From an uncultured Bryobacterales bacterium (GTDB lineage: Bacteria > Acidobacteriota > Terriglobia > Bryobacterales > UBA6623), in the NCBI GenBank assembly GCA_951813605.1, contig OX638379.1:2890062-2954061 (forward strand): a stretch of 64,000 nt of DNA, read 5' to 3'. The notes under the pieces were generated by a model. It made no database searches. It saw only the letters and a list, made by a program, of their open reading frames with translations, and had not been told where the DNA came from. How positions within the stretch are numbered: position 1 is the first letter of the stretch; every line of letters starts with the position of its first letter. Both the position numbers and the translations under genes were made by a program. Of the stretch, positions 35,925 through 44,795 are shown piece by piece.

Positions 35925-37090
35925 CCGCGCTCGCCCGCGAGCCCGGACACTCGGCACAAGGGGAGGCTTCGCCGTAGACAGCTTGGGCTAGCCCCGGAGC
36001 ACATCCGGCGGATCGAAAACCCGTCTACGGGCTTCCCTGGTCTAAACAATTGGCTTGGATCGACCGATTCCGTCCCTCTGGCGCGTTTTCAGCAAATCGG
36101 GCCGAATCTCCCGGATCGGACGGAAACGCAAAGAAGCCTCGTTTCCGCTCGATTGCGGGGCATTCTGCGCTGGTAGACTGCCGCACGGAAAACTGCCGCC
36201 TCGGGGCTGCGTCCCCGCACCTTGCAGGGCTCCTCTGTCGCAGCGGCACAGCCGCTCGCGCCTGCGGGGTGCTTGCGAGCCCTCTCATGTACTTGCCCCT
36301 GCCGTTCTGGCCGGAGGGGCAGCAATCGCTCGGATTGTCAGGGATTGTACGCCGGCCTCGGCTTAACCAGAAACAATACGGAATAAGTTCCGCTGCGGGA
36401 TCTACTGGTGGACGAAGGCGAACAAGGGCCTGCTAGAGTCGCGGAATCCAACGATGTGCTTGTCCCTTGAATTGATACTGGGCCAGCTGGACAATCTGCT
36501 AATCAGCACTATAGGGATACTGCATTGGTGTTATCCCTACAAGTATCCAGCTACCTGACTCCACTCAGCGGTCGCGCTGATTGCCGGGACCTTGTCTTAA
36601 TCAGTTGGGAAGCTGAGCAAGCTGTCGGCGTCACGATGGCCCTCCTAGGTGCCTTGCAGCTGCTCTCTAGCGTTAGTTCCGACATCCCGCCGAGTGACGC
36701 ATGCAGTTTCCACGGTTTTCCGCTACGGACGTCCCGCCACGACTTGAGGTCCGTCTCATGCTGGAACTAACCGGCCGGCACAAGACGGCACTAGGGGCCG
36801 GCTGGTTGACCCGGCTACCGACCAATCCAACATGTTCACGTGGCCGACGCCTCCTGGGTTACTTCGGTCGGCTGCCGCTCCTCGGAAATCACGCGCAAGT
36901 GCATGAGCCGCTCCCAGAAGCTCGGAGGAACTTGTACGCTGTTTGCACAGGGCCCGGACGCACGGACCGGACGAGCCGAATTGTGCAGATGACATTCCGA
37001 TCTCAAATGCCCCAACCACGAATTCCGAAGCGAACGTCCGTGACGGTCCAACTCCCCGGCGGCGGACTTGCAATCCTCGAGCGCAAGCAC
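35925..37090. other. Long stretch without a supported gene
   Basis: No frame in this ~1.1-kb region shows a recognisable protein. The last part is in frame with the lipoprotein that follows, and one could extend its start to ATG 36988 or even 36701, but those residues do not look like secretion signals. Promoter elements for the lipoprotein gene were not identified with confidence. Confidence 0.35.
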
Positions 37091-38440
37091 TTGACCGCCT
37101 TGGCGCTCGCGTTGACGCTGGCGGCAGCCAGCTGTCAATCGACCAACGAATCTCTGGAAACCCCTTATCCCACATACGGGAGCTTCCAAGAGTTGGCCGA
37201 AGCCACCGACGCTCGCTACATCGAACCCGTGCGCGTCACGTCTTCGGGAACCGCGGACGCGCCCACCGACCACGGCTTCTTCTTCTATAACTGCCAGCAC
37301 GCCGAGTTGCTCCAGTTCGACCCGACCGGACGCTACATGCTGGCGCTCCGCGTGTTTTTCGAGGGACGTGACGTGCAAGCGGGCGACCGGGCGGTCGTTG
37401 GGATCGTGGACCTCGAGAACGACAACAAATGGGCCGGGATCGGAGAGTCCACGGCTTGGAACTGGCAGCAGGGAAATCGCCTGCAATGGATTCCCGGCTC
37501 CGACGAGGAAATCGTTTGGAATGATCGTTCCGACAACGGCAAGCGATTCGTCAGCCGAATCTACAACACCCGCACCAAGGAGACTCGCACGCTGCCGAGG
37601 CCGGTCTACACGATCTCGCCCGACGGCAGGACGGCGCTGACTCACGATTTCGAAAGGATGAAGCACGGCGGCACGGATTACGTCGGAATCGAGGACACGA
37701 ACGCGGGCGAATGGGCACCCGCCGATACCTACATCTGGAAGATGGACATCGCTACCGGAGAGCACGAGCCGATACTCGCGGTCGCGGAGATGGTGAAGCG
37801 GATGTACCCGGCCGGCCATTCGCCCGACCCGGAAGCGACGCTGTATTTCTTCCGCGAAGGCTTCAATCCCTCGGGCAACCGGTTCATCTTCTTTGTCAAG
37901 GACGCGAAGCCGGGTGCCGGCGCCCGCACCGAGGGCTATTCGGCCAACCTCGATGGCGGGCATGTCCGCTACCTGTACAAATCGCCGAGCCACCACTTCT
38001 GGATCGACGACGAGACGATCATGGACAACGGCTGGCACGTCCCGCCGGGCGGAACCGACGAAGTGCGCGGGTACTTCGTATTCAAGGACGACGATTCCGG
38101 GGAGCCGAAGGGGATGCTTTACGAGGCCCCGAACGGCCATATCACCCTGTCCAAAGACGGGGACTGGATCCTAACGGACACCTACAACATGGACGGGTAC
38201 ATCCACTTGTACATGTACCACCTGCCGTCGAAACGGCTTGTCCCCCTCGCGAAGCTCGAAACCCACCTGAACCGCAAGCAGGTGTTCCAATCGGCCGGCT
38301 ACTACCGGATCGATTTTCATCCCCGGTTCAGCCCGGATGGCCGGACTGTCAGCATCGATTCCTCGCACGAAGGCCTCGGTCGGCAGATCTACCTGCTGGA
38401 CATCGGACATATTCGCGATGATCCCCCGCCATCGGGCTAG
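37091..38440 (+). CDS. Lipoprotein with TolB/WD40-like (PD40) beta-propeller
   Basis: From TTG 37091 the product is 449 aa with a lipoprotein signal (ALALALTLAAASC, Cys near residue 16). The mature part has repeated propeller-blade patterns: LLQFDPTGRYMLALRVFFEG, RPVYTISPDGRTALTHDF, GHITLSKDGDWILTDTYN and FHPRFSPDGRTVSIDSSHEG. The overall plan resembles oligogalacturonate-lyase-like and other planctomycete/acidobacterial propeller proteins. It should face the periplasm or cell surface. No catalytic function can be assigned. The start is uncertain; ATG 36988 would add 34 residues before the signal. Confidence 0.7.
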   Translation: MTALALALTLAAASCQSTNESLETPYPTYGSFQELAEATDARYIEPVRVTSSGTADAPTDHGFFFYNCQHAELLQFDPTGRYMLALRVFFEGRDVQAGDRAVVGIVDLENDNKWAGIGESTAWNWQQGNRLQWIPGSDEEIVWNDRSDNGKRFVSRIYNTRTKETRTLPRPVYTISPDGRTALTHDFERMKHGGTDYVGIEDTNAGEWAPADTYIWKMDIATGEHEPILAVAEMVKRMYPAGHSPDPEATLYFFREGFNPSGNRFIFFVKDAKPGAGARTEGYSANLDGGHVRYLYKSPSHHFWIDDETIMDNGWHVPPGGTDEVRGYFVFKDDDSGEPKGMLYEAPNGHITLSKDGDWILTDTYNMDGYIHLYMYHLPSKRLVPLAKLETHLNRKQVFQSAGYYRIDFHPRFSPDGRTVSIDSSHEGLGRQIYLLDIGHIRDDPPPSG

Positions 38441-38483
38441 CCGAGCCGGACGGCCCTAGGCAGAAGCGGGAAGATCGGCCTGA

Positions 38484-38499
38484 CCACCCGAATGGGTGG
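38484..38499. terminator. Hairpin between convergent genes
   Basis: CCACCC-GAAT-GGGTGG forms a perfect 6-bp stem with a 4-base loop, placed two bases beyond the aacS stop and 44 bases beyond the lipoprotein stop. There is no T run on either side, so it would be a weak or Rho-assisted terminator. Confidence 0.3.
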
Positions 38500-38500
38500 C

Positions 38501-40441
38501 TCAAGCGGACGAGCCGAGTTGGTCTCGCACGTTCTCGAAGGCACGCAGCGCCTCGGGATTCGCCAAGGCTTGCAGATTGTCGACGCGGCGGCCGTGGAGC
38601 AAGTTCTTGACGGACAGCTCCGCGATCTTTCCGCTGCGGGTTCGCGGAATGTCCTTGACTTGGAATACTCTCGCCGGACGGTGACGGGGCGAGGCGCGCT
38701 CGCAGACGCGACTTCGGATCCGCCGGACGAGCCCATCGTCAAGCAGGCCGCCGTCGGTCAGTCTCACGAAAAGCACGACCTCTTCGTCGCTACCGGTCTG
38801 CCATCCCACAGCCACGGCCTCGGCTACCTCGGCCATGGACTCTACCGCGGCGTAAATCTCCGCAGTTCCGATGCGCACGCCCCCGGGGTTCAGGACCGCA
38901 TCGGAGCGCCCCCAGATCTTGAATCCGCCGTGCGCCGTCCGCTCGCAGTAATCCCCGTGGTGCCACACGCCGGGAAACCGCTTGAAGTAGGCGGACCTGT
39001 ATCTGCTGCCGCCTGGATCGTTCCAGAAACCGACCGGCATCGAAGGGAATGGCTGCGTGCAGACCAGCTCGCCTTTCTCTCCGGGAGCCAGCGGCTCCCC
39101 GTCGTCCCCGAACACGTCGACCCTCATCCCGAGTCCTGCCGCTTGCAGTTCCCCTCGGTAGACCGGCGCGGTCGGATTTCCCAGCGCGAAGCAGGAGACG
39201 ATGTCCGTCCCTCCCGATATCGATGCTAGAAGCACGTCGGACTTGACAGCGCTATATATGTAATCGAAGCTCTCCGGGGCCAGAGGCGAACCCGTCGACA
39301 GGATCGTCCGCAGCGAGTGCAGGCGGTTGCTCCGCGCGGGCTCGAGCCCCTCCTTCTCGATCGCGGAAATATACTTGGCGCTGGTGCCGAACACGGAAAT
39401 CGACTCGCTGTCGACGAGGTCGAAGAGCCGGTTCGGACCCGGATGGAACGGAGAGCCGTCGTAGAGGATCACGGTCGCCCCGACCGCGAGGCTGCCGACA
39501 AGCCAGTTCCACATCATCCAGCCGCAGCTAGTGAAGAAGCAGATGCGATCATCCCGACCGAGGTCGGTGTGCAGGACGTGCTCCTTCAGGTGCTGGATCA
39601 AGGTGCCCCCGGCACCATGCACGATGCACTTCGGCACCCCGGTCGTCCCGGACGAGTAAAGGATGTAGACCGGGTGGTCGAACGGCAAATGGACGAAGTT
39701 GGGCTCGCGCGGCGCTCCTAGGAAATCCTTGTAGACGAATGCTCCGGAGACACTATCGAGCCGGGGCCGGGCGCGCCAGTGCGGCACGACGACAACTCGC
39801 TCGATCGATTCGATCCGCCGCGAGATCTCGCCAAGCTTGGCCAGGCAATCGTACTCCTTGCCACCGTAGGAGTAGCCGTCGACGGCGAACAGGACTTTCG
39901 GTTGGATCTGCCCGAAGCGGTCTACCACTCCGTCGGCGCCGAAATCCGGCGAGCAAGAGGACCACACCGCCCCGAGGCTTGCCGAAGCGAGCATCGCGAC
40001 GACGGCTTCCGGCACGTTGGCGACATATCCGGCGACTCGGTCCCCCGATGCGACGCCGGCATTCGAGAGGGCGGAAGCGAGAGCCCCTACCTCGAGAAGG
40101 AGTTCGCGGTAGGTCAGGGCCCTTCTGCGTCCGTCTTCGCTCCACGAGACCAGCGCCTCGCGGTCATCCCGGTAACGCAACAGGTTGTCGGCGAAGCTGA
40201 GCTCGGCTCCCGGAAACCACCGAGCGCCCGGCATGCGGTCCAACCGGTCCACGACGCGCTCCGCGCCGCGATGCGCCTTGATGCCCGTGAACTGCCAGAC
40301 GGCCTTCCAAAAGGCCTCCGGCTCATCGACGGACCAGCGGTGCAGGCTGTCGTAATCGGAAGCACCGACCTGTCCCATGAACCGCTGGAGGCGGGATGCG
40401 GAAACGCGCTCGGGCGCAGGCGTCCAAATCGGTCGTTCCAT
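38501..40441 (-). CDS. aacS: Acetoacetyl-CoA synthetase (acetoacetate-CoA ligase)
   Basis: This ANL-superfamily enzyme activates acetoacetate with ATP and CoA, letting the cell use ketone bodies or PHB-derived acetoacetate. The 646-aa length matches. The N-terminal ACAS_N region (FWKAVWQFTGI...PGARWFPGAELSFADNLLRY) is the acetoacetyl-CoA/acetyl-CoA synthetase type. The AMP-binding P-loop is YILYSSGTTGVPKCIVHG, then GWMMWNWLVGSLAVGAT, and the C-terminal domain has WGRSDAVLNPGGVRIGTAEIY and the catalytic-Lys end RTRSGKIAELSVKNLLHG. It is the last gene after yggX and the membrane protein. Confidence 0.9.
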   Translation of the reverse strand: MERPIWTPAPERVSASRLQRFMGQVGASDYDSLHRWSVDEPEAFWKAVWQFTGIKAHRGAERVVDRLDRMPGARWFPGAELSFADNLLRYRDDREALVSWSEDGRRRALTYRELLLEVGALASALSNAGVASGDRVAGYVANVPEAVVAMLASASLGAVWSSCSPDFGADGVVDRFGQIQPKVLFAVDGYSYGGKEYDCLAKLGEISRRIESIERVVVVPHWRARPRLDSVSGAFVYKDFLGAPREPNFVHLPFDHPVYILYSSGTTGVPKCIVHGAGGTLIQHLKEHVLHTDLGRDDRICFFTSCGWMMWNWLVGSLAVGATVILYDGSPFHPGPNRLFDLVDSESISVFGTSAKYISAIEKEGLEPARSNRLHSLRTILSTGSPLAPESFDYIYSAVKSDVLLASISGGTDIVSCFALGNPTAPVYRGELQAAGLGMRVDVFGDDGEPLAPGEKGELVCTQPFPSMPVGFWNDPGGSRYRSAYFKRFPGVWHHGDYCERTAHGGFKIWGRSDAVLNPGGVRIGTAEIYAAVESMAEVAEAVAVGWQTGSDEEVVLFVRLTDGGLLDDGLVRRIRSRVCERASPRHRPARVFQVKDIPRTRSGKIAELSVKNLLHGRRVDNLQALANPEALRAFENVRDQLGSSA

Positions 40442-40511
40442 CGCCCTCAGAAACCCAGCGGCGAAGGGCCCGCCGGGCGGACCGCCTCGGAAGCCTGTTC
40501 AAGGAACTGGA

Positions 40512-41054
40512 TCAGGATTTCGCCGAACCGTGAAACGTCGCTCGGCACACCAAGCCCGCTGCCCCCAAGCCGAGCGCGAATTTGAGCATGTCCAAGCCGG
40601 TGTAGCTGTGGTGCAGTGTCCAGAACTTTCCGCGCACATCCGGCAGATCTGCCTCCGGCGCGAAGTCGATCAGCCGGCCGAGCAGGACAGTCTCGGGGAC
40701 GACGTAAAAAGCCAGCACGGTCACGATCGCGAGCATAGCCGCAATGACAACGGTGGCAGCTCGCCCGCAACCCGTGAACCAAGCCAGGAAAAGGGTCACG
40801 GCGGCAAGCGGAATCTGGATCCAGCCCCACTGGGAAAAAAACAGCCGGTTCACCTCGGAAGCCTGGTAGCGCAGGGCCGCGCGAAGGCCTTCGTCCGACA
40901 GTTCCCCGACGGCAGCCCCGAGGCCGACATTGCCGGAGGCAACGACATCCTCGGCGACCGCGAAGTTCTGGATGGCGACCTGCCACATGAAAACTGTGCA
41001 TCCGGCCCAGGCCCCCAGAAGGAACAAGAGCGGTAGAACGGGACGCCTGATCAT
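40512..41054 (-). CDS. Four-helix membrane protein of unknown function
   Basis: From ATG 41054, which overlaps the yggX stop by 4 bases, the 180-aa protein has about four membrane helices: VLPLLFLLGAWAGCTVFMWQVAI, IPLAAVTLFLAWFTGC, TVVIAAMLAIVTVLAFYVV and LDMLKFALGLGAAGLVC. The layout, with a conserved FFSQWGW loop and a HHSYTGLDMLKF segment, is reminiscent of DUF4149/TMEM205-like proteins. The longer upstream frame to 41480 runs antisense to other genes and is rejected. Confidence 0.65.
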   Translation of the reverse strand: MIRRPVLPLLFLLGAWAGCTVFMWQVAIQNFAVAEDVVASGNVGLGAAVGELSDEGLRAALRYQASEVNRLFFSQWGWIQIPLAAVTLFLAWFTGCGRAATVVIAAMLAIVTVLAFYVVPETVLLGRLIDFAPEADLPDVRGKFWTLHHSYTGLDMLKFALGLGAAGLVCRATFHGSAKS

Positions 41055-41323
41055 TGAGGTGCCACGTATTCGGGCGGCAGGGCGGCTCCATCCCCGAAGA
41101 AGTACGCTTCCATCTGCTTGATGATTAGCTCCTGAGCCTGCAAGGTGGCAGGGTTCAATCGGTATTCGTTGATGATCATCTTGAGGTGCTCCGCCCACTG
41201 GGCCCAGGCGATCTTCGAAACACTGTCGAAAATCCTCTGGCCGAGTTCGGTGTCGAACGGCACCTCGTCGAGACCGGGAAGCTCCTTTTGAAGCTTCACG
41301 CAGTGGACAATCCGCTCCGCCAT
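41051..41323 (-). CDS. yggX: Probable Fe(2+)-trafficking / oxidative damage protection protein
   Basis: This small cytoplasmic protein is linked to iron trafficking and protection of Fe-S clusters. From ATG 41323 the product is 90 aa, the family length. Its signatures are RIVHCVKLQKELPGLDEVPF (with the single conserved Cys), ELGQRIFDSVSKIAWAQWAEHLKMIINEYRLN and MEAYFFGDG. Shared with the neighbouring feo genes is an iron theme, though it lies 2 kb away on the other strand. Confidence 0.9.
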   Translation of the reverse strand: MAERIVHCVKLQKELPGLDEVPFDTELGQRIFDSVSKIAWAQWAEHLKMIINEYRLNPATLQAQELIIKQMEAYFFGDGAALPPEYVAPQ

Positions 41324-41376
41324 GTCGCTTGCTATTGTAAGGCCATTCCGCCCTCCGGCCCAGCGAGGCACAGACC

Positions 41377-41949
41377 GTGCTCAAAGCCAAGCTAGAGTTC
41401 GCCCTCGGGCCGCGTGAGCTCGCGCTGCAGACAGGGGACATCACAAAGGTCGCAGCAGACGCGATCGGCAACGCAGCCAACTCCCAGCTCGCCGGCGGAG
41501 GCGGGGTCGACGGGGCGATTCACCGGGCGGGCGGGCCGTCCATCATGCGGGAACTGGACGTGATCCGCGATCGCATCGAGACCTGCCGTGCGGGCAATGC
41601 GGTCGCCACCGGAGCAGGCTCGCTGCCAGCGAAATGGGTGCTGCACGCTGTCGGGCCGGTCTACAGAGGGGGCCGGCACGGCGAAGCCGCAATCCTAGCC
41701 TCGTGCTACCGACAGTGCATGATTCTCGCCGAGGAACTAGGAGCGAAGTCCCTGACGCTGCCAGCCATCAGCACGGGAGTCTACGGCTATCCAATGGACG
41801 AGGCCGCCGACATCGCCGTGACGACCGTGGCGGACGTTCTTGCAGCTGCCGAGACCGAGGTCCGGCGCGTATCGTTTGTGCTGTGGGGCGACAGAGCGTT
41901 CCAGGCCTTCGCGCGGTCGTCGCTCGAGATTGTTCGGCAGATCACCTAG
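41377..41949 (+). CDS. Macrodomain (O-acetyl-ADP-ribose deacetylase-like) protein
   Basis: It is predicted to bind or hydrolyse ADP-ribose derivatives. The 190-aa protein starts at GTG 41377, divergent from yggX. Its single macrodomain shows LQTGDITKVAADAIGNAANSQLAGGGGVDGAIHRAGG with the catalytic-type Asn/Asp, then AVGPVYRGG and LTLPAISTGVYGYPMDEAADIA, the phosphate-loop segment of the MacroD/YmdB class. A substrate could be O-acetyl-ADP-ribose or ADP-ribosylated protein. Confidence 0.88.
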   Translation: MLKAKLEFALGPRELALQTGDITKVAADAIGNAANSQLAGGGGVDGAIHRAGGPSIMRELDVIRDRIETCRAGNAVATGAGSLPAKWVLHAVGPVYRGGRHGEAAILASCYRQCMILAEELGAKSLTLPAISTGVYGYPMDEAADIAVTTVADVLAAAETEVRRVSFVLWGDRAFQAFARSSLEIVRQIT

Positions 41950-42183
41950 CCCACCCGGAACCCCGCGCTCCGGCTGGCACGACTGGGGAAGAGCGCCCGA
42001 ACTTCGGCCAGTCGCTACGATCCGTTCGCCCGCAAGACACTTGTTCATGTGGCATCGATGGGATGGGAGAACTGCCCGCCCGGCCCGAGCATGTAACGTA
42101 TGAGGCATAGGACGCGCGCCGAGCGATTCGCGACCGCCGCGCAATTGCCCTTCCTGCGTGTTCCGTAGCTGGAGAGCCCTCGC

Positions 42184-42822
42184 GTGAGCCCCGACCGCCA
42201 GATTGACCTCCTAGCCCGCGAACTTGCTCGGACCAAGGCGGCACTCGCCGCCAAGGCCGAGGGACAGGACTTGGAGGATGCGCTCGGCAGCCCTTTCGAG
42301 TTCGTCGCCGATCTCGTCGGCGAAAGGGCCGCTGTAGTGCTCTTCATCCGGTTCGATATCCAGTCGCTTGGGGAGGGGCTTCGCGCCTTGGCCATCATGA
42401 TTGGATTCAAGAACTCGCCGCCCCCCTTGGACACCCTGCTCGACGAGTTCGACGAGCCCGAGCAAACCAAGTCGAGATTGCGCTCGCGGCCACGATTGCA
42501 GAGCGAACGGAAGATCGCGGAACGAGCTCTCGCCCTTGCCCGGTCGCGCGCTGAGGAGGGGGCTGCCCAACGCGGCCCGGACCTGAAGCGCGCCATCGGC
42601 GATCCATTCGACTTTCTGGCTGACCGGATCGGCGAGCAGGCAGCGGCGGCGTTTTGCATTCGCTTCAACGCCACCTCGATCAATGTCGCTCTGCGCGTCT
42701 TGGGATGGATGTCCATCTACCAGAGTTCACCCCCGTCCATCGGCCAGCTTCTGTCGAACATGGTGGGCGAAGAGCAGGTTGACTTCAAGAACATGCCCCT
42801 GGATTCCCTGAAGGTCCAATAG
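42184..42822 (+). CDS. Unknown protein built from a tandem ~62-residue duplication
   Basis: The 212-aa protein from GTG 42184 contains two copies of the same module: residues about 28-90 (QDLEDALGSPFEFVADLVGE, then LFIRFDIQSLGEGLRAL) and about 131-193 (PDLKRAIGDPFDFLADRIGE, then FCIRFNATSINVALRVL). The copies are joined by a charged helix (LRSRPRLQSERKIAERALALARSRAEEG). No signal peptide, membrane helix or known motif is seen. It follows the macrodomain gene by 234 bases. I do not recognise the family; an alpha-helical, possibly dimerising protein is likely from composition. Confidence 0.55.
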   Translation: MSPDRQIDLLARELARTKAALAAKAEGQDLEDALGSPFEFVADLVGERAAVVLFIRFDIQSLGEGLRALAIMIGFKNSPPPLDTLLDEFDEPEQTKSRLRSRPRLQSERKIAERALALARSRAEEGAAQRGPDLKRAIGDPFDFLADRIGEQAAAAFCIRFNATSINVALRVLGWMSIYQSSPPSIGQLLSNMVGEEQVDFKNMPLDSLKVQ

Positions 42823-43034
42823 ATACTGCCGGGGGCTACGCCGCTGGGCCGGTGCGCGAGCCGTGCAACTGCCGCGCGTGCCCTGGGGCGCCAGGGGCTT
42901 GGCCGGAAGCCGACCGACTCCCCCGGCCCGCCGATGCGAGTGTCCCGTCAGGCGCGCGACGTGCTTGTCTCATGATCAAGAGGCCGTTTCGAAAGCTGTG
43001 CCCCGGCTCTGGCAAAGCAAACCTGGCCTGCGCC

Positions 43035-43063
43035 TTGACACAAATTTGAATCCGCCTTAAATT
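43035..43063 (+). promoter_or_regulatory. Promoter of the iron-uptake operon
   Basis: A perfect -35 TTGACA (43035-43040) and TAAATT (43058-43063) are 17 bases apart, putting transcription start near 43070, inside the operator that follows. The AT-rich spacer contrasts with the GC-rich flanks. Confidence 0.6.
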
Positions 43064-43066
43064 AAA

Positions 43067-43082
43067 TTTAGGCATACCTAAA
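43067..43082. promoter_or_regulatory. Palindromic metalloregulator operator
   Basis: TTTAGGCATACCTAAA has perfect 6-base arms (TTTAGG/CCTAAA) around a 4-base centre. It covers the predicted transcription start and ends one base before the ATG of the first DtxR-family regulator. Its form recalls DtxR/IdeR/MntR boxes. It most likely mediates metal-dependent autorepression of the whole operon (inference). Confidence 0.65.
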
Positions 43083-43083
43083 T

Positions 43084-43764
43084 ATGGGTAGCAGCGCCAT
43101 TGATGACTATCTGAAGGCAATCTTCCAGATAGCGGGGGACAACAACAGGGCGACCACGGCCTCGCTGGCCGAGAAGCTCTCGGTTTCCCCCGCGTCCGTA
43201 ACCGGAATGCTGAAGAAACTCTCCGACGTCGAACCGCCGTGGATCGAGTACCAAAAGCACCGCGGGGCGCGCCTGTCGCCGCGAGGGCGCGCTCGGGCGC
43301 TGGAGGTCATCCGGCACCACCGGCTCATCGAGCTCTTCCTCCACACAGTTCTCGGCTATCGCTGGGATCAGGTGCATGCGGAGGCGGAAAGGCTGGAGCA
43401 CGCCATCTCGGAGACATTCGAGGATCGAATCGCGGAGGTTCTCGGCGACCCGGAATTCGACCCCCACGGCCATCCGATCCCCCGCCGGGACGGCACTCTT
43501 CCAATACGATCGGACACCAGCCTGCTGCACATGGAGCCGGACACGGTGGCGGTGGTGTCGAGGGTATCCGACCAAGACTCGGAGATGCTGCAGTACCTCT
43601 CGAGTGTTGGCGTCAAGCCGGGCGTGCGCATCCATCTCGTGGAGCGCGGGCCGTTCGACGGCCCGCTCATGCTGCGGGTCGAGAAAGCCGCCAAGGTGCA
43701 TGCGTTCGGGCGCCGGCTCGCAGCCGCGATCCGCGTCCGGAAGCTCCAGGGGGCCGGGTCATGA
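43084..43764 (+). CDS. DtxR/MntR-family metal-dependent regulator
   Basis: The 226-aa repressor has an N-terminal winged helix (DDYLKAIFQIAGDNNRATTASLAEKLSVSPASVTGMLKKL), a dimerisation/metal domain (RALEVIRHHRLIELFLHTVLGY, HAEAERLEHAISE and FDPHGHPIP, which supply the usual His/Glu/Cys-position ligands), and a C-terminal FeoA/SH3-like domain (EMLQYLSSVGVKPGVRIHL). It directly follows the palindrome and heads an operon with feoB, so iron is the likely effector, though MntR-like manganese sensing cannot be excluded. No clear ribosome site fits between palindrome and ATG. It overlaps the next gene by 4 bases (ATGA). Confidence 0.85.
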   Translation: MGSSAIDDYLKAIFQIAGDNNRATTASLAEKLSVSPASVTGMLKKLSDVEPPWIEYQKHRGARLSPRGRARALEVIRHHRLIELFLHTVLGYRWDQVHAEAERLEHAISETFEDRIAEVLGDPEFDPHGHPIPRRDGTLPIRSDTSLLHMEPDTVAVVSRVSDQDSEMLQYLSSVGVKPGVRIHLVERGPFDGPLMLRVEKAAKVHAFGRRLAAAIRVRKLQGAGS

Positions 43765-44795
43765 CGCCTCTAGGCATCTTCTTGGCGGCCCTGGTCGCGG
43801 GAGCCCTGATCGCCATGCCGCGAGTCGGCGGAGCGGCCCTCTGGCGAAGGTTCCGCTCGCGTCGCGAGCGCGCCCTGTCCGAGGATGCGCTCAAGCACAT
43901 CCTAGCTTGGAAGCATCGCTCGCAGCTGGCCAGCTTGCAGTCGCTGGCAGGCGCCCTCAGAATAGCCCCGCGCTCGGCGCTGCGGCTCGCGGCGCGTTTG
44001 CAGTCCAAGGGCTGGATCAAGATCGGCGGCACCGGGATCGGCCTGACTTCGAGCGGAGAGCGGCGCGCCCTGCAGGTGGTCCGGGCCCACCGCTTGTGGG
44101 AGCGCCACCTGTCCGACGACGCCAACATGCCCATGGCGCGCCTCCACCAAGCCGCCGAGAAGGCCGAGCACACCCTGAGCCGAGCCGATGTCGCCAGGCT
44201 GGACGCGCATCTTGGCCATCCCGAACACGACCCGCACGGCGATCCCATTCCGCGCGACGACGGGAAGGTCGCGGCGCTCAACGCCGTCAGCCTGAACGAA
44301 TGGCCCGAAGGCGTTGCCGCCCGGATCGTCCACGTCGAGGACGAGCCGCACGCCGTTTTCCGGCAGATCCTGTCGGCCGGCCTACGCCCTTCCCTGGTGG
44401 TCCGTGTCTTGGAAAGAGATTCCCGGCACCTGCTCGTCGAAGCCAATTCGACAGAGCGACGCATTGACCGGGCCGTGGCGGCCAACATCGAGGTCGAGGA
44501 AGCTCGCGACCGAGACCTCCTCCCCTCGGACGCGACCCGACTTTCCGATCTGGCGCTAGGGACTGCGGGCGAAGTCGTCGCGCTGGGTCCGCGGTGCCAG
44601 GGCTTTTCCCGCCGGCGACTGCTGGATCTCGGCCTCACGCCCGGGGCCACCGTCCAAGCGGCCCTCGACAACACCTTCGGCGATCCGCGTGCGTTTTGTG
44701 TCCGCGGCACCATGATCGCGCTGCGGAAACGCCAGGCCGAGCAGGTATGGATTCGCCGGCTTCCGGAATCGCCGACTCGCGGAGCGCACTCGTGA
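43761..44795 (+). CDS. Membrane-anchored DtxR-like protein fused to FeoA domain
   Basis: The 344-aa protein begins with a membrane helix (PLGIFLAALVAGALIAMP). It continues with a DtxR-like winged helix (LKHILAWKHRSQLASLQSLAGALRIAPRSALRLAARLQSKGWI) and dimerisation region (RALQVVRAHRLWERHL, HLGHPEHDPHGDPIP), an SH3-like part, and a C-terminal FeoA domain (LSDLALGTAGEVVALGP...RRRLLDLGLTPGATVQ...FCVRGTMIALRK). The frame runs further upstream to 43239, but ATG 43761 overlaps the previous stop. It ends in GTGA with the feoB start. A regulator-like protein tethered to the membrane next to FeoB may sense metal or serve as the FeoA partner of FeoB; that is inference. Confidence 0.75.
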   Translation: MTPLGIFLAALVAGALIAMPRVGGAALWRRFRSRRERALSEDALKHILAWKHRSQLASLQSLAGALRIAPRSALRLAARLQSKGWIKIGGTGIGLTSSGERRALQVVRAHRLWERHLSDDANMPMARLHQAAEKAEHTLSRADVARLDAHLGHPEHDPHGDPIPRDDGKVAALNAVSLNEWPEGVAARIVHVEDEPHAVFRQILSAGLRPSLVVRVLERDSRHLLVEANSTERRIDRAVAANIEVEEARDRDLLPSDATRLSDLALGTAGEVVALGPRCQGFSRRRLLDLGLTPGATVQAALDNTFGDPRAFCVRGTMIALRKRQAEQVWIRRLPESPTRGAHS

